Positions 8,000 to 18,627 are shown, counted from the stretch's first letter. The stretch is 64,000 nucleotides of DNA from Aestuariibaculum sp. M13 (GCF_024723255.1 NZ_JANIAC010000001.1:635548-699547), one strand, 5' to 3'. The notes: a model not told the origin generated them from the letters alone. Numbers and translations: made by a program.

Positions 8000-10126
8000 T
8001 TAAGCTTCAACGCCTTTAGCTGCTTTAATTACTTCTTCTGAAATGTTAGAAGGAGTTTCAGCATAGTGTGAAAATTCCATAGTAGATGTTGCACGACCAG
8101 AAGATAATGTTCTTAATGTTGTTACATAACCAAACATTTCTGATAACGGAACGATAGCTTTAACAACTTTAGCTCCTGCTCTATCACTCATGTCACTTAC
8201 TTGACCTCTTCTTCTATTTAAATCTCCTACAATGTCACCCATGTTTTCTTCTGGAGTAATAACTTCCAGTTTCATCATTGGTTCCATGATTACAGCCTTA
8301 GCAGCTTTAGCTACAGCTTTGAAACCTAACTTAGCAGCTAATTCGAATGATAACTGATCCGAATCCACATCGTGGTAAGAACCGTCTGTTAATGTTACTT
8401 TCATAGCATCAACTTCGTATCCTGCTAACGGACCATTTTTCATAGCTTCTTTAAATCCTTTCTCGATTGAAGGGATAAATTCTTTAGGAACGTTACCACC
8501 TTTAATTTCAGAAACGAATTCTAAACCATCTTTACCTTCTTCAGCTGGCTCAAGTGTAAATACGATATCAGCGAATTTACCACGTCCACCAGATTGTTTC
8601 TTGTAAACCTCTCTGTGCTGTGCTTTTGCAGTAACGGCCTCTTTGTACTCAACCTGTGGCTGACCTTGGTTAACCTCTACTTTAAACTCACGTTTTAAAC
8701 GGTCAACAATAATATCTAAGTGAAGCTCACCCATTCCAGAGATGATAGTCTGTCCTGAAGCCTCATCTGTTCTTACTGTAAACGTTGGATCTTCTTCTGC
8801 TAATTTAGCTAAAGCCATACCCATTTTATCAACGTCTGCCTTAGTTTTAGGCTCAACAGCGATACCAATTACCGGATCAGGGAAGTCCATAGACTCTAAT
8901 ACGATAGGGTGTTTCTCATCAGACATAGTATCACCAGTCTTGATATCTTTAAATCCTACAGCAGCTCCAATATCACCAGCTTCGATAAACTCGATTGGGT
9001 TTTGTTTGTTAGAGTGCATTTGGTAAATACGAGAGATACGCTCTTTTTTACCTGAACGGTTATTTAAGATATAAGAACCTGCGTCTAAACGACCAGAGTA
9101 AGCACGGAAGAATGCTAAACGACCTACGAAAGGATCGGTAGCAATTTTAAATGCTAATGCAGCGAAAGGCTCATCAACAGAAGGCTTACGAGATTCTTCA
9201 GCCTCTGTATCAGGATTAATACCTTTTACACTATCTCTATCTACTGGTGAAGGTAAGTAACGACATACAGCATCTAATAAAAACTGTACACCTTTATTTT
9301 TAAATGAAGAACCACAGATCATTGGGATGATAGCCATATCCATTACAGCAGCTCTAAGTGCAGCGTGCACTTCTTCTTCTGTAATAGAGTCTTCATCTTC
9401 CATGAATTTCTCTAATAAGTTCTCATCGTAAGAAGCTACCTCCTCAATTAAAAGGGCACGATATTTACGCGCTTCTTCTTTCATATCTTCTGGAATCTCG
9501 ATAACATCAAAAGTTGCCCCTTGAGTTTCATCATGCCATACGATAGCTCTGTTTTTTACTAAATCTACGATACCTTTAAAATCTGCTTCGTCACCAATGT
9601 TTAATACGATTGGCACCGCGTTAGATTTTAACATATCTTTTACTTGTTGACAAACTGCTAAGAAGTTAGATCCTTGACGGTCCATCTTGTTAACGAAACC
9701 AATACGTGGTACTTTATAGTTATCAGCAAGTCTCCAGTTAGTTTCAGATTGTGGCTCAACACCATCAACTGCACTAAATAAGAATACTAAACCATCTAAT
9801 ACACGTAATGAACGGTTTACCTCTACAGTAAAGTCAACGTGACCTGGAGTATCGATAATGTTAAAGTGGTAACCTTTAGTTTCATCTGTTGGTTGACCAT
9901 TCTCTAACGGGAACTGCCAAGTACAAGTTGTAGCAGCAGATGTGATAGTAATACCACGCTCTTGCTCTTGCTCCATCCAGTCCATAGTTGCAGCACCATC
10001 GTGCACCTCACCTATTTTGTGAGAAACTCCAGTATAATAAAGTATACGCTCAGTTGTTGTTGTTTTACCAGCATCAATATGAGCAGCAATACCAATATTT
10101 CTTGTGAATTTTAAATCTCTTGCCAT
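8000..10126 (-). CDS. fusA: Elongation factor G
   Basis: EF-G is the GTPase that drives ribosomal translocation and, with RRF, recycling. The 708-residue protein has the full five-domain layout. G1 is AHIDAGKTT at about residue 15; G2 includes [12 protein letters not shown]3 is DTPGHVDF; G4 is NKMDR. Domain IV and the C-terminal domain V, with [17 protein letters not shown], are present. The gene lies between rpsG (6 bp) and rpsJ (11 bp) as in the classical str operon, without tuf. Confidence 0.98.
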   Translation of the reverse strand: MARDLKFTRNIGIAAHIDAGKTTTTERILYYTGVSHKIGEVHDGAATMDWMEQEQERGITITSAATTCTWQFPLENGQPTDETKGYHFNIIDTPGHVDFTVEVNRSLRVLDGLVFLFSAVDGVEPQSETNWRLADNYKVPRIGFVNKMDRQGSNFLAVCQQVKDMLKSNAVPIVLNIGDEADFKGIVDLVKNRAIVWHDETQGATFDVIEIPEDMKEEARKYRALLIEEVASYDENLLEKFMEDEDSITEEEVHAALRAAVMDMAIIPMICGSSFKNKGVQFLLDAVCRYLPSPVDRDSVKGINPDTEAEESRKPSVDEPFAALAFKIATDPFVGRLAFFRAYSGRLDAGSYILNNRSGKKERISRIYQMHSNKQNPIEFIEAGDIGAAVGFKDIKTGDTMSDEKHPIVLESMDFPDPVIGIAVEPKTKADVDKMGMALAKLAEEDPTFTVRTDEASGQTIISGMGELHLDIIVDRLKREFKVEVNQGQPQVEYKEAVTAKAQHREVYKKQSGGRGKFADIVFTLEPAEEGKDGLEFVSEIKGGNVPKEFIPSIEKGFKEAMKNGPLAGYEVDAMKVTLTDGSYHDVDSDQLSFELAAKLGFKAVAKAAKAVIMEPMMKLEVITPEENMGDIVGDLNRRRGQVSDMSDRAGAKVVKAIVPLSEMFGYVTTLRTLSSGRATSTMEFSHYAETPSNISEEVIKAAKGVEA

Positions 10127-10132
10127 TTCTTA

Positions 10133-10609
10133 TTAAAATCTAAAGTGAGAGAATGCTTTATTAGCTTCCGCCATTTTGTGAGTATCTACTCTTTTCTTAA
10201 CCGCTGCTCCTTCTTCTTTAGCTGCTGCTAAAATTTCTGAAGCTAAACGTTGTGCCATAGATTTTTCGTTTCTTTTACGAGCGTACCCGATTAACCACTT
10301 CATAGCAGTAGAAACTTTACGATCTGGACGGATTTGCATTGGAATTTGGAATGTTGCACCACCAACACGACGACTACGTACTTCTACGTGAGGCATCACA
10401 TTAGATAAAGCATCTTTCCAAGTCTCTAAAGCTGTTTTCTCTTCGTCAGTTTTTTTAGACTCTACAATATCAATAGCATCATAGAACACTTTAAAAGCTA
10501 CAGACTTCTTTCCATCCCACATCATCATGTTAACAAAACGCGTTACTAACTGATCGTTAAAACGTGGATCTGGTAAAAGCGGCCTTTTTTTCGCTTGTCT
10601 TTTTCTCAT
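10133..10609 (-). CDS. rpsG: 30S ribosomal protein S7
   Basis: S7 nucleates assembly of the 30S head and contacts the E-site tRNA. The 158-residue protein starts [40 protein letters not shown] and [20 protein letters not shown] are the conserved blocks of the family. It lies 22 bp after rpsL and 6 bp before fusA. In E. coli S7 represses the str operon; no comparable site is obvious here. Confidence 0.97.
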   Translation of the reverse strand: MRKRQAKKRPLLPDPRFNDQLVTRFVNMMMWDGKKSVAFKVFYDAIDIVESKKTDEEKTALETWKDALSNVMPHVEVRSRRVGGATFQIPMQIRPDRKVSTAMKWLIGYARKRNEKSMAQRLASEILAAAKEEGAAVKKRVDTHKMAEANKAFSHFRF

Positions 10610-10631
10610 GTCTTCTTCTTAAAGTTTTAAA

Positions 10632-11006
10632 TTACTTCTTAGGGCGTTTTGCACCATACTTAGATCTACGTTGCGTTCTACCTTGTACACCTGCTGTGTC
10701 TAAAGCACCACGAACGATGTGGTATCTAACTCCTGGTAAATCTTTTACCCTTCCACCTCTAACCAATACTATCGAGTGCTCTTGTAGATTGTGACCTTCA
10801 CCTGGGATGTAAGCATTCACCTCATTACCGTTAGTTAACCTTACCCTTGCAACTTTACGCATTGCTGAGTTTGGTTTCTTAGGCGTTGTAGTGTAAACAC
10901 GCGTACAAACCCCACGTCTTTGTGGACACGAATCTAAAGCAGCCGATTTACTCTTCTTGGTTATTTTGGCTCTTCCTATTCGTACTAATTGTTGAATTGT
11001 TGGCAT
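10632..11006 (-). CDS. rpsL: 30S ribosomal protein S12
   Basis: S12 controls decoding accuracy and is the streptomycin target protein. I take the ATG at 11006, giving 124 residues beginning [15 protein letters not shown]; a start at 11030 would add eight residues foreign to the family. [18 protein letters not shown] keeps the Lys residues of the wild-type streptomycin-sensitive form, and [20 protein letters not shown] is the second signature. It is the first gene of the superoperon, with a promoter about 45 bp upstream. Confidence 0.97.
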   Translation of the reverse strand: MPTIQQLVRIGRAKITKKSKSAALDSCPQRRGVCTRVYTTTPKKPNSAMRKVARVRLTNGNEVNAYIPGEGHNLQEHSIVLVRGGRVKDLPGVRYHIVRGALDTAGVQGRTQRRSKYGAKRPKK

Positions 11007-11031
11007 ATAAATATTATATAAATTATTCAAT

Positions 11032-11045
11032 CCTCTTTTAAGAGG
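11032..11045 (-). promoter_or_regulatory. Hairpin at the predicted 5' end of the ribosomal transcript
   Basis: CCTCTTAAAAGAGG on the minus strand forms a 5-6 bp stem with a very short loop. It begins where transcription from the promoter at 11050-11080 should start, so the superoperon mRNA would carry a small 5'-terminal stem. A role in mRNA stability is only a guess. Confidence 0.35.
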
Positions 11046-11049
11046 GCTG

Positions 11050-11080
11050 CAAAGGTAGAAATTTAATTTAATAATTCAAA
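11050..11080 (-). promoter_or_regulatory. Promoter of the str-S10-spc superoperon
   Basis: On the minus strand TTTG at 11080-11077 is followed, after 19 bp, by TACCTTTG at 11057-11050. This is an exact match to the Bacteroidota vegetative promoter (TTTG, 17-23 bp, TAnnTTTG). The predicted start near 11044 would give a leader of about 38 nt before the rpsL ATG. No ribosome binding site is present in that leader. Confidence 0.75.
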
Positions 11081-11185
11081 TCCTAAATCATTAATTTTCA
11101 ATAGAATTTAAAAAAAAAATTACATCTTAAATTTTATCTGTGCCTTTTCAATTAGATTTACAACAAAAAACCGTCTGCATTTACC

Positions 11186-12874
11186 GTGATAAAAAAAATT
11201 ATCATCACATTACTTTTTTTCTTTGTTTTAGCTACCAAGTTGATTAGCCAAAACTTACATTTAACTATTACCGGAAGTAATAAAGTGGAAACTGCCAAAA
11301 TAGATTCTTTAACCTACACATCTTCTCATCCTAATTTTTTATCAATAAAAAAGGAAATTGAATCTTTACAAAAAACACTTTACAAACAAGGATACATAGA
11401 AAGTGACCATGATGAAATTTCAAGAATTAACGACTCTACTTTTTCAACAATTTTCAATCTCAAAAACAAATACAGACTTATACATATATATTACAACAAC
11501 ATTGAAAAAGATATTTTAAAACCTTTATCTAAAGACATCACCCCAGAATATTTCTCGATTGAATTTTCTCAAATCGAGAACACTTTAAATTACATAAACC
11601 AAAAACAGACCGAAAAAGGTTATCCGTTTTCACAACTAAAACTTAGCGATATATCCATTGTAAATAATTCTACCTTAAAAGGAACTTTGGTAACTAATAC
11701 CGAATTAAAAAAAAGACAGCTCAATCATATTATTATTAAAGGATATGACAAATTCCCGGAGTCGTATTTAAAATATTACCTAAAAATTAAACCCGGAAAA
11801 ACTTTTAATCTAACCGACATAAAAGAAAAAACAGCCCAACTAAAAAATTTAAGGTTTGCCAGTGAAAACAAATCACCTGAGGTTTTATTTTCTAAAGACT
11901 CCACCACGTTATATTTATATTTAGAAAAAGAAAAGAGCAATGCTTTTGATGGATTTTTAGGCTTTGGAACCAACGAAGACAGCAATCAACTACAATTTGA
12001 CGGTTATTTAAACTTGAACCTAACAAACAATTTAAACTACGGTGAAAGCTTAAGACTTTTATATAAGAGTGATGAAAATGAACAAAAAACTTTTGAAGCC
12101 ATAATCTCATTACCATATTTATTCAAAACCCCTATTGGACTTGACTTAGCTTTAAGAATATTCAAGAAAGACTCTTCGTTCACCACAGTAAATCAATCGG
12201 CAAAACTGCACTACCAAATAAACCCCAAACACAAAATATATTCTGGACTTAATTTTACAGAATCGAACAATTTACTTTCAACAAACCTATCTACAACTTT
12301 AACAGACTACAAAACCAACTTTTACACATTTGCGTACGAATTCAACAAATACCAAATAAACAATTCCCTATTTCCTATAAATAGCCGATTCTATTTAGAA
12401 ACTAATTTTGGAAACAGAAAACAAAATGAAACTACAGAAAAACAGTCTCTTTCCAATTTAGAAGCTTTTAAAATTCTAAATATCAATTTAAAAAACTCTT
12501 TATTCTTTAAAATAAATAGCAGCCTTTTATCTTCCGACACCTACCTTGAAAATGAGCTCATGCGTTTCGGGGGCATTAACTCTATTAGAGGTTTTGAAGA
12601 AAACAGTATTTATGCTAATTTGTTTAATGTAATAAATACAGAATACCGTTATCAACTTAGTAATGGGATTTACATTCATTCTATCACGGATTTCGCTTAC
12701 TACGAAAATCAAATTACGGACACCAAAGAAAAACTCTACGGATTCGGATTCGGCTTCGGTATTCTCACAAAAGCAGGACTTTTAAAACTAAACTACGCTA
12801 ACGGAAAAAATGAGAATACCTCATTTAAACTCTCAAATTCTAAGATTCATATAAGTATTTCAAACTATTTTTAA
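11186..12874 (+). CDS. Compact Omp85-family outer membrane protein (POTRA plus barrel)
   Basis: Residues 1-21 form a signal peptide ending in KLISQ. At about residues 176-250 lies a POTRA-like segment, with LNHIIIKGYDKFPESYLKYY and LKIKPGKTFNLTDIKEKTAQ. From about 255 to the final Phe the sequence alternates like a 16-stranded barrel and carries GGINSIRGFEEN near residue 460, the Omp85 (V/I)RGF motif. At 562 residues it is far shorter than BamA and fits a TamA-like or patatin-free Omp85 protein. Start is GTG at 11186; no in-frame ATG lies before the signal peptide. It probably inserts or exports an envelope component, but the substrate is unknown. Confidence 0.8.
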   Translation: MIKKIIITLLFFFVLATKLISQNLHLTITGSNKVETAKIDSLTYTSSHPNFLSIKKEIESLQKTLYKQGYIESDHDEISRINDSTFSTIFNLKNKYRLIHIYYNNIEKDILKPLSKDITPEYFSIEFSQIENTLNYINQKQTEKGYPFSQLKLSDISIVNNSTLKGTLVTNTELKKRQLNHIIIKGYDKFPESYLKYYLKIKPGKTFNLTDIKEKTAQLKNLRFASENKSPEVLFSKDSTTLYLYLEKEKSNAFDGFLGFGTNEDSNQLQFDGYLNLNLTNNLNYGESLRLLYKSDENEQKTFEAIISLPYLFKTPIGLDLALRIFKKDSSFTTVNQSAKLHYQINPKHKIYSGLNFTESNNLLSTNLSTTLTDYKTNFYTFAYEFNKYQINNSLFPINSRFYLETNFGNRKQNETTEKQSLSNLEAFKILNINLKNSLFFKINSSLLSSDTYLENELMRFGGINSIRGFEENSIYANLFNVINTEYRYQLSNGIYIHSITDFAYYENQITDTKEKLYGFGFGFGILTKAGLLKLNYANGKNENTSFKLSNSKIHISISNYF

Positions 12875-12976
12875 GAAATCTAAAAACAAGTATCACTACA
12901 AAGACTTCACTGAAACAAAAAAGCACGTAACTCCCACAACAATAGTCCCCAAGACACTTTTATTCATTCAAAATTT

Positions 12977-13046
12977 TAACCATAATTTATTGTTTTATTA
13001 ACTTTTTATTTTGATTTTAGCAGCGACTAATTCAAATAATTATAAA
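12977..13046 (+). promoter_or_regulatory. Promoter and conserved leader of the first susC gene
   Basis: TTG at 12990-12992, a 20-bp spacer and GATTTTAG at 13013-13020 resemble a weak Bacteroidota promoter. The block from 12977 to the ATG is almost identical to 18725-18795 before the second susC: only three single substitutions plus a 6-7 nt variable patch after the -7 box. The identity continues into the first 50 or so coding bases. Confidence 0.55.
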
Positions 13047-16000
13047 ATGAAAACAAAGTTTAGTGGAATTCTAACGCTATTACTGGCGTTTGTCGTGCAC
13101 CTAAGTTATGCACAAGAAAAAACAATATCAGGTATCGTCTCTGACGATTCAGGATTAGCGCTCCCAGGCGCAACAATTGTTGTTAAAGGTACAACCACAG
13201 GTACATCAACTGATTTTGATGGAAAATATGCAATTAAAGCAAGTCAAGGTAGCACCTTAGTTTTTAGTTTTGTTGGATATACGACTCAAGAAGTTACTGT
13301 TGGTGCATCTTCCTCTATCAATGTAACCATGGCAGAAGATGCTGCAGCATTAGAAGAAGTGGTAGTCGTTGCTTTTGGAACTACAACAAAAGAAGCTTTC
13401 ACTGGTTCCGCAAGCGTTGTGGAAGCAGAAAGCTTAGAGCTTAGACCTTTGACATCTCCAATTGCAGCAATTGAAGGTAATGCAACTGGTGTTCAATTCT
13501 TATCAGCATCAGGATCACCAGGATCTTCTCCCAGCATTGTAATTAGAGGGGTTGGAACCTTAAATGGAGACACAGATCCACTATACATTGTAGACGGTGT
13601 GTCTTTCCAAGGAGGCTTAAGCACATTAAACCAGGATGACATCGAGTCTATCACAGTTTTAAAAGATGCAGCTTCAACATCTCTTTACGGATCTCGTGCT
13701 GCAAATGGTGTTGTTATTATTACTACGAAAAAAGGAAAAAAAGCATCTGGTATTACGGTTAACGCAACAAGTCAATTTGGTGTAATAACTAAAGGAATAG
13801 ACGAATACGATGCGGTTAATCCAGGTGAATACTATGAATTAATGTGGCAGTCGTACAAAAATTCATTAGGAGGAGATGCAGCTGCTGCGGCTCAAGCTTC
13901 GGCGACTATTTTTAACCGTTTAGGAAGAAACCCTTTCGATGTTCCAAACGATCAAATAGTAGGAACTGACGGTAAATTAAATCCAAATGCCAATCTAATT
14001 GCAAGAGATCTTGATTGGTATGATGCTCTAGAGCGTACAGGTAGCAGACAAAATCATTCTGTTAACGTTTCTGGCGGAGGTGAAAATCACTCTGTGTTTT
14101 TCTCTGCTTCTAATTTAGCCGAAAAAGGGTATGTTATTGAAAGTAGCTATGACAGAACAACGGGTCGTTTAAGTGGTACATTTAATGCTAAAGATTGGTT
14201 ATCTATGGGAGGTAATGTAAACTTTTCTAGTGAAAAATTTAAAGGTTCTCCTTCTAGAGGCAGCTCTATTGCAAACGTTTTTGGATTTGCTAAAAACATG
14301 GGATCCATTTACTCTCCCTACTTATTAGATCCAACAACAGGCGATTATATTTATGATGAAGCCGGAAATATTAGATGGGACCGTGGTGAGAGTATCTCTT
14401 CACTTGGAATAGCTTCAAGACCTACAAATGTTGGTCGTAATGCATTAGAAGAAGCCATCTTAAACGAAGAATTAACCATGAGAAACAATTATGGTTTCAG
14501 ATACAATGCTGATTTCACTATTATAGACGGCTTAAAAGTAAGCTTAATTTACGGTCAGGACATTCAGGATAGTTACAACAAAAGCTACGAAAACCCTGAA
14601 GTTGGTGATGGAGCTCCAACTGCTCGCTTTCAAGACACAAGATTTAGAAGAACTGTTGAAAACTTCAACCAGTTAATTACATACAACAAATCTCTAGGAA
14701 ATCATAATTTTGATTTAACTCTTGGTCATGAAAGTTTCGATAGAAACTTTACAGAAAACAGTGCTTTTAAAAGCACAGAAACTATATCAGGTATCTACGA
14801 ATTAGACAATTTCTCGGTAGTACTTGATGCTAGTGGAAGTAGTACAGATTACAAACTTGAAGGTTTCTTAGGAAGACTTAACTATAACTTCAACGACAAA
14901 TATTACTTAAGTGCTTCTGCAAGAAGAGATGGATCTTCTGTTTTCACTAATAATAAATGGGGTACCTTCTATTCATTTGGTGGATCATGGAGAATTAGTC
15001 AAGAAGGTTTTATGAAGGATGTTTCTTTCGTAAACAACTTAAAACTTAGAGGATCTTATGGAGAAGTTGGTAATGACCAATTAGGAAATTATTATATTTC
15101 TCAACCTCTTTATGCTATCTATCCTAACGCAGGTACTCCTGGTCTTAGATGGGATACTACAGGTAATGCCAATTTACAATGGGAAACTTCTGAAAGCTGG
15201 GATTTAGCATTAGAATTTGGTTTATTTAACAACCGTTTATCTGGAGCATTTGAATTTTACAAAAAAATATCTTCTGACTTATTATATAATGTTCCAATTC
15301 CTCCATCAGAAGGACAAATCGAGGCTCCTGATAATGTTGGTGATTTATACAACCAAGGTTTCGAATTGGGATTAAACGCTCTAATTGTAGATTCTAAAAC
15401 TTTTGAATGGAACTTAGGCATCAATGCTTCAACACTTAAAAACGAAATTACATACCTTCCTAGTCCATTTATAGATGGATCTAAACGATGGGAAGAGGGC
15501 CGTTCCAGATTTGATTTCTTCTTATATGACTACGCCGGAGTTGATCCTAGCAATGGTGACGCCTTATACTATATGTATGAAGAAGTAGATGGTAAAGTAG
15601 GTGTACCTGTTTTAAACGACAACGGCACTCATGCAACTTCAAACAGTTGGTCTGCTGCAGGTAAAGGTTATGTAGGGGCAACTGCTGTTCCAGACTTAAT
15701 TGGATCTATCTCAAACAATTTTTCATTCGGAAATATCGATTTAAACTTCTTATTTACTTACCAAATTGGAGGTGAAATACTAGATTACGGATATGCTGAT
15801 ATGATGCATGAAGGTGCATATGGAGAGTCTCTACACCCAGACGCTCTAAATGCTTGGAAAAACCCAGGAGATATCACCAACGTTCCAAGAATGGAAAATG
15901 GTAACACGAACCTAGCACAGAGTTTATCTTCAAGATGGTTAACAGATGCTTCATACTTAGCTTTAAGAAATGTTAACTTAGCCTATAATTTAAGTTCTTC

Positions 16001-16175
16001 AACTGCAGATCAAATTGGTGTTGATAAATTAAGAATTTTTGTAACAGGGGAAAACTTAGCAATGTTTGCTAAAAGAACAGGATTAAATCCACAATACAAC
16101 CTTTCTGGTACTCCATCTGGTAACGACTACAACCCGAATAGAGTAATTTCTTTAGGTGTTAATGTGGCATTTTAA
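13047..16175 (+). CDS. SusC/RagA-family TonB-dependent outer membrane transporter (first copy)
   Basis: This is a 1042-residue TonB-dependent transporter of the SusC type, which imports large solutes with a SusD lid. The ATG at 13047 is used because it opens the signal peptide MKTKFSGILTLLLAFVV, cleaved near YAQ. A carboxypeptidase-regulatory-like domain covers about residues 27-105 (SGLALPGATIVVKGTTTGTS), then the TonB-box area EEVVVVAFG, the plug (about 115-230, LYIVDGV and SLYGSRAANGVVIITTKKGK) and a barrel ending in NVAF. It is followed 29 bp later by its susD partner. No sugar-degrading enzyme is nearby, so the substrate cannot be read from context. Confidence 0.93.
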   Translation: MKTKFSGILTLLLAFVVHLSYAQEKTISGIVSDDSGLALPGATIVVKGTTTGTSTDFDGKYAIKASQGSTLVFSFVGYTTQEVTVGASSSINVTMAEDAAALEEVVVVAFGTTTKEAFTGSASVVEAESLELRPLTSPIAAIEGNATGVQFLSASGSPGSSPSIVIRGVGTLNGDTDPLYIVDGVSFQGGLSTLNQDDIESITVLKDAASTSLYGSRAANGVVIITTKKGKKASGITVNATSQFGVITKGIDEYDAVNPGEYYELMWQSYKNSLGGDAAAAAQASATIFNRLGRNPFDVPNDQIVGTDGKLNPNANLIARDLDWYDALERTGSRQNHSVNVSGGGENHSVFFSASNLAEKGYVIESSYDRTTGRLSGTFNAKDWLSMGGNVNFSSEKFKGSPSRGSSIANVFGFAKNMGSIYSPYLLDPTTGDYIYDEAGNIRWDRGESISSLGIASRPTNVGRNALEEAILNEELTMRNNYGFRYNADFTIIDGLKVSLIYGQDIQDSYNKSYENPEVGDGAPTARFQDTRFRRTVENFNQLITYNKSLGNHNFDLTLGHESFDRNFTENSAFKSTETISGIYELDNFSVVLDASGSSTDYKLEGFLGRLNYNFNDKYYLSASARRDGSSVFTNNKWGTFYSFGGSWRISQEGFMKDVSFVNNLKLRGSYGEVGNDQLGNYYISQPLYAIYPNAGTPGLRWDTTGNANLQWETSESWDLALEFGLFNNRLSGAFEFYKKISSDLLYNVPIPPSEGQIEAPDNVGDLYNQGFELGLNALIVDSKTFEWNLGINASTLKNEITYLPSPFIDGSKRWEEGRSRFDFFLYDYAGVDPSNGDALYYMYEEVDGKVGVPVLNDNGTHATSNSWSAAGKGYVGATAVPDLIGSISNNFSFGNIDLNFLFTYQIGGEILDYGYADMMHEGAYGESLHPDALNAWKNPGDITNVPRMENGNTNLAQSLSSRWLTDASYLALRNVNLAYNLSSSTADQIGVDKLRIFVTGENLAMFAKRTGLNPQYNLSGTPSGNDYNPNRVISLGVNVAF

Positions 16176-16204
16176 TTTTAATTAGATAATAAAAAAAAAT
16201 AGAC

Positions 16205-17821
16205 ATGATACGTAATAAAAAATATATATTCCTACTTGCTTTTGCGGCAATGGTCTTTGTAGGCTGTACTGAAGAGTATTTAGAGACAGCTCCAACCGAT
16301 TCGATTTCTGAATCAACTGCGCTTTCTAACGAGGATAACATGTACCTTGTAGTTAACGGACTGCATAGAATGATGTATGGTCAAAACCAATTAACAGGAG
16401 GTGAATCTAGCCGTTCAGGGGAAAGTCACTTCTTACCAATGTTTGACGCGGTTGGAGGAAATATTATTCATTCTTCCCCAGGTAACGGATGGATGACTGC
16501 TGATTTAAAGTGGATTTCGCACGTTAATCCAAATGCAACAACCAATTTCAACTTATGGTTTCAACGTTATCACTTTATAGAAGTTTCTAACGCAATCATC
16601 AATAAAGCTGCAGGTGGCAATTTCACCGAAACTGCAAAACTAAATAATGTTTTAGGGCAAGCATATGCTTATCGCGCTTGGGCATACTGGAAACTAGTAA
16701 CAACATTCTCTAAAGGATATCTAATAGGAAATCCTAGCACAGATCCAGGTGTTCCTTTATTACTGAACGAAGGTGCTCCATATGAAGGTGCTCCTAGAGG
16801 AACGGTTGAAGATGTTTACACACAAATTTATTCAGATATCAATGCTGCAATCTCTTATCTAGGGAAAGCTAGTGCTGCTGAAAACAAATCTCACATCTCT
16901 GTAAATGCTGCCTACGGAATTAAAGCTCGTGTGGCCTTATCTAAAGGAGACTGGAAAGTTGCTGCAGACAATGCAGCATTAGCCAGACAAGGTTATCCTC
17001 TTTTAAACGAATCTCAATGGTTATCCGGATTTAACACAAATGATCTTTCAGAAGTTATTTGGGGAGGGTATGTTATTGATACTGAAACCAACTATTTCCA
17101 ATCTTATTTTTACTATATCGCTTTTGCTTTCAATGGAAGTCAAAACAGAAGTAATCCTAAGTTAATCAGCAAAGAATTATATGACCGAATTCCTGCTACC
17201 GATTACAGAAATAAAGCTTGGTTACCATTAGCACCAAATACAAATCCAGCAGCATCTAATGATCAAGGTGGTAGTTATGAAACAGATCCTAACTATGATA
17301 ACGCCGATGATTTCTGGGATGCTTGGGAAGCAATCGTTACTGAATATGGTGCAACTTCAGGCCACAACACACATCCTTACATGAACGTTAAATTCAAGCA
17401 AAAGAATCCAGGTACTATTGACCCTGATGATGTTATATATATGCGTTCTTCTGAAATGGTATTAATTGAAGCAGAAGCTAAAGCCATGTTAAATGACATT
17501 AGCGGTGCTCAAAATGCCTTAGACATCTTAGGTTCTGCAAGAGATTCTGCATTTGACAAAACAGCTTTTACTACGCAAGCCCAACTTATGGATGAAATTA
17601 AATGGCAAAGACGTGTTGAGTTATGGGGTGAAGGCTTTAGTTACCACGATAACATTAGATGGGACGAAGGTTTAGACCAAACAAATTCTGGTGCTTCAGA
17701 AGTACTTTACCAAGCTGGTTTCATGCAGGATAAACCATCTGTTAATGACAACTGGATTTTCAAAATCCCTCAAAAAGAACTAGATGCGAATCCATTCCTT
17801 ACAGAAGCAGACCAAAACTAA
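16205..17821 (+). CDS. SusD/RagB-family substrate-binding outer membrane lipoprotein (first copy)
   Basis: This 538-residue lipoprotein caps the SusC channel on the cell surface and captures ligand. The signal MIRNKKYIFLLAFAAMVFVG ends at a lipobox Cys at about residue 21. The TPR-like helical core (LNNVLGQAYAYRAWAYWKLV) and the C-terminal SusD part (DDVIYMRSSEMVLIEAEAKA, then WQRRVELWGEGFSYHDNIRW) are both recognisable. It lies 29 bp after its susC partner and 24 bp before an accessory lipoprotein gene, forming a three-gene operon. Confidence 0.93.
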   Translation: MIRNKKYIFLLAFAAMVFVGCTEEYLETAPTDSISESTALSNEDNMYLVVNGLHRMMYGQNQLTGGESSRSGESHFLPMFDAVGGNIIHSSPGNGWMTADLKWISHVNPNATTNFNLWFQRYHFIEVSNAIINKAAGGNFTETAKLNNVLGQAYAYRAWAYWKLVTTFSKGYLIGNPSTDPGVPLLLNEGAPYEGAPRGTVEDVYTQIYSDINAAISYLGKASAAENKSHISVNAAYGIKARVALSKGDWKVAADNAALARQGYPLLNESQWLSGFNTNDLSEVIWGGYVIDTETNYFQSYFYYIAFAFNGSQNRSNPKLISKELYDRIPATDYRNKAWLPLAPNTNPAASNDQGGSYETDPNYDNADDFWDAWEAIVTEYGATSGHNTHPYMNVKFKQKNPGTIDPDDVIYMRSSEMVLIEAEAKAMLNDISGAQNALDILGSARDSAFDKTAFTTQAQLMDEIKWQRRVELWGEGFSYHDNIRWDEGLDQTNSGASEVLYQAGFMQDKPSVNDNWIFKIPQKELDANPFLTEADQN

Positions 17822-17845
17822 GGTTCAACTTAACAAAATGAAATT

Positions 17846-18574
17846 ATGAAAAAAACAATAAATATATTTTTAATAATAGTCTCTTTTGTCTTGTTACAAA
17901 ACTGTGATGACGATCAATTCGAGTCTTCTCTTAAATACGTTTCTTTTGGAGACAATACCTACTCTACCGGAGTTGATGTTGGAGGGTCAAACACTATAGA
18001 CGTTTATGTTTACACATCTACCAAAGTAAGTTCTGATGTCACCTTTAACATTGAAGCAGATGCTTCAGGTGCTGCTGCAGGATCATATAGTGTACCAGAA
18101 ACAGTTACTGTATTAGCAGGAACCAACGAAGGTAAACTTACTGTTACGCTATCAGATGTTGATTTAGGAATTGGAGTTAACAAGATTAAATTAAATTTCA
18201 AAGATGTAACATCAGGCTATGATAATGGTGGGACTACAACGGTAGAATATATACAAAACTGTACTGAAGTTACAGGGACACTAGACTTTGTTTTCGATAC
18301 TTATTCTGATGAAACTTCTTGGAAAATAACAGATGCTCTTGGTGGCGTTGTTCTTTCTGGAGGACCATATGCACGTAGTGCAGGCACAGCCTCTGAAAGC
18401 TTAACATTATGCGCCGGACGTGAATACACATTAACCATATTCGATGCTTATGGAGACGGAATGTTTGATGGTGCTAACCTAGGTTCTTATACCTTAACCA
18501 TTGATGGAGAAGTTAAAGTTTCTAATGATGGTGAATTCGACGACGAAATCTCTACTGCATTCGACACTAAATAA
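17846..18574 (+). CDS. Accessory surface lipoprotein of the first SusCD locus
   Basis: The 242-residue protein has a signal peptide ending in VLLQNC, with Cys at residue 20 followed by Asp residues, a typical lipobox and export signal of Bacteroidota. Residues about 30-130 are a beta-sandwich-like segment with Calx-beta-like features (VTFNIEADASGAAAGSYSVP). Residues about 150-235 contain EYTLTIFDAYGDGMFDGANL and GSYTLTIDGE, a pattern seen in secreted domains with Asp/Gly-rich calcium-type turns. Its place after susD fits a SusE/F-like surface binder, but I do not recognise a named family. A strong terminator follows. Confidence 0.75.
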   Translation: MKKTINIFLIIVSFVLLQNCDDDQFESSLKYVSFGDNTYSTGVDVGGSNTIDVYVYTSTKVSSDVTFNIEADASGAAAGSYSVPETVTVLAGTNEGKLTVTLSDVDLGIGVNKIKLNFKDVTSGYDNGGTTTVEYIQNCTEVTGTLDFVFDTYSDETSWKITDALGGVVLSGGPYARSAGTASESLTLCAGREYTLTIFDAYGDGMFDGANLGSYTLTIDGEVKVSNDGEFDDEISTAFDTK

Positions 18575-18600
18575 CTATTTCAATTGTACAAACCATTACA

Positions 18601-18627
18601 AAGAGGCTAGTTTTAGCCTCTTTTTTT
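18601..18627 (+). terminator. Intrinsic terminator of the first SusCD operon
   Basis: AAGAGGCTA and TAGCCTCTT form a 9-bp stem with a GTTT loop, followed directly by more T residues. It ends the susC-susD-lipoprotein transcript 27 bp after the last stop codon and separates it from the second locus. Confidence 0.85.
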
